Shown here piece by piece: positions 22,345-24,130 of a stretch of 24,130 bases of DNA. Position 1 is the first letter of the stretch. The number at the start of each line of letters is the position of its first letter. The DNA comes from a virus, in IMG/VR virus record IMGVR_UViG_3300020438_000269, positions 1-24,130 of that record. One strand, given 5' to 3'. The notes beneath the pieces were generated by a model. The model was not told the origin of the DNA. It did no database searches and worked only from the letters and a program-made list of their open reading frames with translations. A program made the position numbers and the translations under genes.

Positions 22345-22560
22345 ATGGATAACAACGAACAAACAGACGCTTTTTTATATGAGATACAAGGTGTCGTTAA
22401 CAGGTTTCGTACCGAATTTGACCTTAACCACGCCACTATAATCGGTTGCTTAGAGATGGTTAAACTCGATTACCTAGTAGAACCTACTGATGAAGTTATG
22501 TTCGAAGCTGATGACGATCTACTAGAAGATGACGACAATGATGAACGAGACCCTTTCTGA
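22345..22560 (+). CDS. small acidic protein of unknown function
   Basis: A 71-residue protein, MDNNEQTDAFLYEIQGVVNR then FRTEFDLNHATIIGCLEMVK, ending in a run of Asp/Glu (EADDDLLEDDDNDERDPF). The helical N-terminal part (NRFRTEF-LNHATIIGCLE) has the look of small phage proteins that begin with a regulator-like helix pair, but I do not recognise a family. The ATG follows an A/C/T-only leader (TTACCTAAACCT) with no SD. Its end overlaps the next gene by up to 32 nt. Confidence 0.65.
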   Translation: MDNNEQTDAFLYEIQGVVNRFRTEFDLNHATIIGCLEMVKLDYLVEPTDEVMFEADDDLLEDDDNDERDPF

Positions 22561-22855
22561 AAATACACAAGTCAAAGCCAATCTAGCGTTCGCTATAAAA
22601 CTGATACTGGGGATCGGTACGATTGTTTGGACGTACAGTGTAATCGTTAATCGTATAACGGCTCTGGAGATCGACAGTATGCGCATAAGACACGAAGTAG
22701 AAGCAAACAGCGAGTTCCGTGTTAAATGGCCTAGAGGCGAACTAGGTGCGCTCCCTGCCGATGCAGAACAAAACCTACGACTAAAGTATCTGGAACAAGA
22801 TATGAGCAACGTTCAAAACCACGTCGATGATCTACGATTAAAGACGACCGATTAA
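22541..22855 (+). CDS. single-span membrane protein with coiled coil (possible inner spanin)
   Basis: From ATG 22541 (ATGs at 22529 and 22538 are in frame) a 104-residue protein has one membrane helix (NLAFAIKLILGIGTIVWTYSV) near the N-terminus. A charged, likely periplasmic helical part follows (ITALEIDSMRIRHEVEANSE). It then has FRVKWPRGELGALPADAEQN, a motif I associate with a recurrent marine-phage membrane protein, and a final coiled-coil-like stretch. Topology fits an i-spanin or a membrane-anchored lysis accessory. T7 encodes its spanins (gp18.5/18.7) near the terminase genes, which supports that idea without proving it. Confidence 0.62.
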   Translation: MNETLSENTQVKANLAFAIKLILGIGTIVWTYSVIVNRITALEIDSMRIRHEVEANSEFRVKWPRGELGALPADAEQNLRLKYLEQDMSNVQNHVDDLRLKTTD

Positions 22856-22919
22856 AGGGTCGTTGTAAGCGCGTCCCAGATAGTTTAGACGTAAAAATCT
22901 GAAGTCCTTAACGCTATAT

Positions 22920-22958
22920 ACGCGCGCGTTAGTTACCCCCATGTACCCGCGCGTTTTT
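22920..22958 (+). terminator. probable late-transcript terminator
   Basis: ACGCGCG (22920-22926) pairs with CGCGCGT (22948-22954), a perfect 7-bp GC stem. The 3' arm runs directly into TTTTT (22954-22958). The 21-nt loop has a small inner TAC/GTA pairing. It lies after the last late gene and before the non-coding terminus region, the expected place for a Rho-independent terminator. Confidence 0.55.
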
Positions 22959-23173
22959 ATGACACGGGGCAGGTAATGCGCGAGGCCTCGATCAATGGTT
23001 TGGCACGGCGACGACACGGCATCGGTTTTAAGCCCGCTGAACTACGGCAACCGCAAGGGATAAAAGAACGCCTTGGCATCGATCTATCGACGTTGCTAGG
23101 TGGCCTGCTGACAGGCTCAAGCCGACGGCTCAAATGCTTTGCCTGTTTTCGTGTGTTAAATCGTTTTTTGCAA

Positions 23174-23281
23174 CGTCTAGATCGACGTCTAGACCGACGC
23201 CTTCAAACGGCTCTAGATCGACGTCTAGACCGACGCCTAGATCGGCTCTAAAATCTGCCCTAAAATCGACCTAATCGGCAA
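23174..23281 (+). repeat. degenerate 12-bp tandem array (about nine units)
   Basis: Units with a 12-bp period share a consensus near CGTCTAGAYCGA: CGTCTAGATCGA, CGTCTAGACCGA, CGCCTTCAAACG, GCTCTAGATCGA, CGTCTAGACCGA, CGCCTAGATCGG, CTCTAAAATCTG, CCCTAAAATCGA, CCTAATCGGCAA. A 27-bp stretch is identical at 23176-23202 and 23212-23238. T7 and T3 have arrays of short CCTAAAG-type repeats beside their terminal repeats, so this may be an equivalent end-associated element. Confidence 0.8.
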
Positions 23282-23371
23282 GGCCCTGCTCGACCTGTAA
23301 ACGGCTCTCAAATTGGCTCTAGCTCAAGTAAACAAGCGGATCTTGCTGTTTTAACGACCTTTTTGACTCGG

Positions 23372-23399
23372 TTGACTGTCTCACAAGACCGTTGATAAC
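23372..23399 (+). promoter_or_regulatory. weak candidate host-type early promoter
   Basis: TTGACT (23372-23377) is followed after 16 bp by GATAAC (23394-23399); a second TTGACT lies just upstream at 23363-23368. It points toward the probable early genes. The -10 match is imperfect and the host sigma factor unknown, so this is only a candidate. Confidence 0.25.
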
Positions 23400-23675
23400 T
23401 AGCAACTTGCAAGACATCGGCTCGCTTCAATGGGTTTTTCGTTTTTTGCAAGGGTCGTTGTGAATAACTTTTTTATTCGTTGATAGTTAAGACTTTACGA
23501 CTGTTTTCGGGAAAAGCTGAAAAAGAAAGTTTGGTGTTTTTTAGGCGTGTTGTAACGGTGTTGTTTTTAAAGACTTACGAAAACCGTCGAGCTGTAAACC
23601 GCTTACTTAGTAGGGCTTGACAGATAATCTACTATGGAGGCTCTTACTTATAACCTATCAACCCACACACATATT

Positions 23676-23882
23676 ATGAAAAACACTTACAGATACAACG
23701 AACCGATCCAAGACCTCGACGGTCGCACCGTGTACGGTCTTTACGAATCCAAGCCCGTCTACAATCCTGATTTTCAGTGGCCCGCAAAGTTCCAACGACC
23801 CGACGACGTTTGGGTTGACGAGGAAACCGATCAAGTTGAATGGGCAGATAGCGAACGAATCGACGGTCTTTGGATGTCGTGA
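23676..23882 (+). CDS. small early protein of unknown function
   Basis: A 68-residue acidic protein starting MKNTYRYNEPIQDLDGRTVY and ending VEWADSERIDGLWMS, rich in Asp, Glu, Trp and Tyr. ATG 23676 is preferred over ATG 23634, because the 14 extra residues (MEALTYNLSTHTHI) are encoded by an A/C/T-rich stretch resembling the leaders of other genes here. No family is recognised. Small acidic first genes are common in phage early regions, where they often counter host functions, but nothing shows that here. Confidence 0.6.
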   Translation: MKNTYRYNEPIQDLDGRTVYGLYESKPVYNPDFQWPAKFQRPDDVWVDEETDQVEWADSERIDGLWMS

Positions 23883-23915
23883 ACCAACCAACAGCAACCA
23901 ACAACCAAACGAATC

Positions 23916-24130
23916 ATGAAAAAGATACAATACAAAGGATTTACTATTGAAGCCGAAACGGGCGAAGACCCGCAAGTCGATGTTACAATCTCAAAGACTG
24001 TAAACGGTACGCTTTACTACGGCTCGATTGGATTGGCTGAAAACGAAGGCCTGTGCAACGAAGATTGGACGCGTTACATAAAGGTTCCCGTAAACGTTCT
24101 CGATAAGGCTTACGATCTTGAAGAGTCTTT
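23916..24130 (+). CDS. early protein, partial (3' end outside the window)
   Basis: The ATG at 23916 opens 71 codons to the window edge with no stop: MKKIQYKGFTIEAETGEDPQ, then VNGTLYYGSIGLAENEG and WTRYIKVPVNVLDKAYDLEE. The leader 23883-23915 is almost pure A and C (repeated CCAAC/CAACC) with no SD. Codon use matches the phage. No family is recognised. Probably the second gene of the early operon. Confidence 0.6.
   Translation, partial: MKKIQYKGFTIEAETGEDPQVDVTISKTVNGTLYYGSIGLAENEGLCNEDWTRYIKVPVNVLDKAYDLEES

Larger units (their letters stand above)
22959..23633. other. non-coding region, probable genome-end / early-promoter region
   Basis: About 675 bp without a convincing gene. The left half is GC-richer, with small hairpins such as GCCTG-CTGA-CAGGC (23103-23116) and the 12-bp array. 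The right half is AT-rich with many T-runs (TTTTTTG, TTTTTTA, GTTTTTTAGG). The open frame 22976-23251 codes for Arg-Leu-Asp repeats only because of the array. The region lies between the terminase-side genes and probable early genes, so a direct terminal repeat and host-polymerase promoters are expected here. Confidence 0.55.

Noticed and set aside
22976-23251. 91-codon open frame with RLDR repeats
   Set aside because: The repeats come from the 12-bp DNA array read in frame, codon use (CGG, CTG, GGC) differs from all real genes here, and the region has the features of a non-coding genome-end segment.
23174-23281. CRISPR-like array
   Set aside because: Units are 12 bp, contiguous and degenerate, with no unique spacers of normal size.
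23617-23654. TTGACA at 23617 followed by TATAAC at 23649 as an early promoter
   Set aside because: The spacer is 26 bp, far from the usual 16-18 bp, and no better -10 lies at the right distance.

Overview
The window is a late-gene segment of a T7-like (short-tailed, podovirus-type) bacteriophage, probably from a marine or other aquatic source. All recognisable genes are on the + strand and follow the T7 class III order: portal (gp8), scaffold (gp9), major capsid (gp10), tail tubular proteins A and B (gp11, gp12), internal virion proteins (gp13 to gp16), tail fibre (gp17), small and large terminase (gp18, gp19). The host cannot be named from this window. One clue is that almost no gene has a Shine-Dalgarno sequence, which would fit a host lineage that relies little on SD pairing, such as Bacteroidota, some Cyanobacteria or some Verrucomicrobiota. 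No RNA polymerase, replication gene, integrase or endolysin lies in the window.

Layout. Bases 1-870 hold the 3' end of a LamG-like surface protein and a small acidic protein. Bases 872-4872 hold portal, scaffold, a small membrane protein with a possible out-of-frame lipoprotein inside it, and the capsid gene. The capsid gene alone has a strong SD and is followed by a perfect 10-bp (12-bp with a wobble) hairpin. Bases 4962-8948 encode the tail adaptor, an enlarged nozzle protein and gp13. Bases 8951-16698 encode the ejected internal proteins. The last of these is a 1641-residue gp16-position protein that carries an ADP-ribosyltransferase-like region and an HExxH metallopeptidase-like region, the organisation of a 'polyvalent protein'. 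Bases 16714-19488 encode the tail fibre, with a self-cleaving chaperone end, and a second fibre-like protein. Bases 19494-22058 carry four small genes (one membrane/coiled-coil, two very basic, and the small terminase) and the large terminase.

Downstream of the terminase are two small genes (22345-22855), a terminator-like hairpin (22920-22958) and about 675 bp without a convincing gene. That stretch contains a degenerate 12-bp tandem array and AT-rich, T-biased DNA. In T7-like phages the terminase lies near the right genome end and early genes start just after the left end, so this gap probably contains the physical genome terminus, with the sequence joined through it by circularisation or concatemer assembly. 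Two small genes at 23676-24130, the second cut by the window edge, are probably the first early genes.

The most interesting items are the toxin-like gp16, a repeated linker bordering its domains, the embedded lipoprotein reading frame, the almost SD-free gene set with one exception at the capsid, and the terminus-associated 12-bp array.
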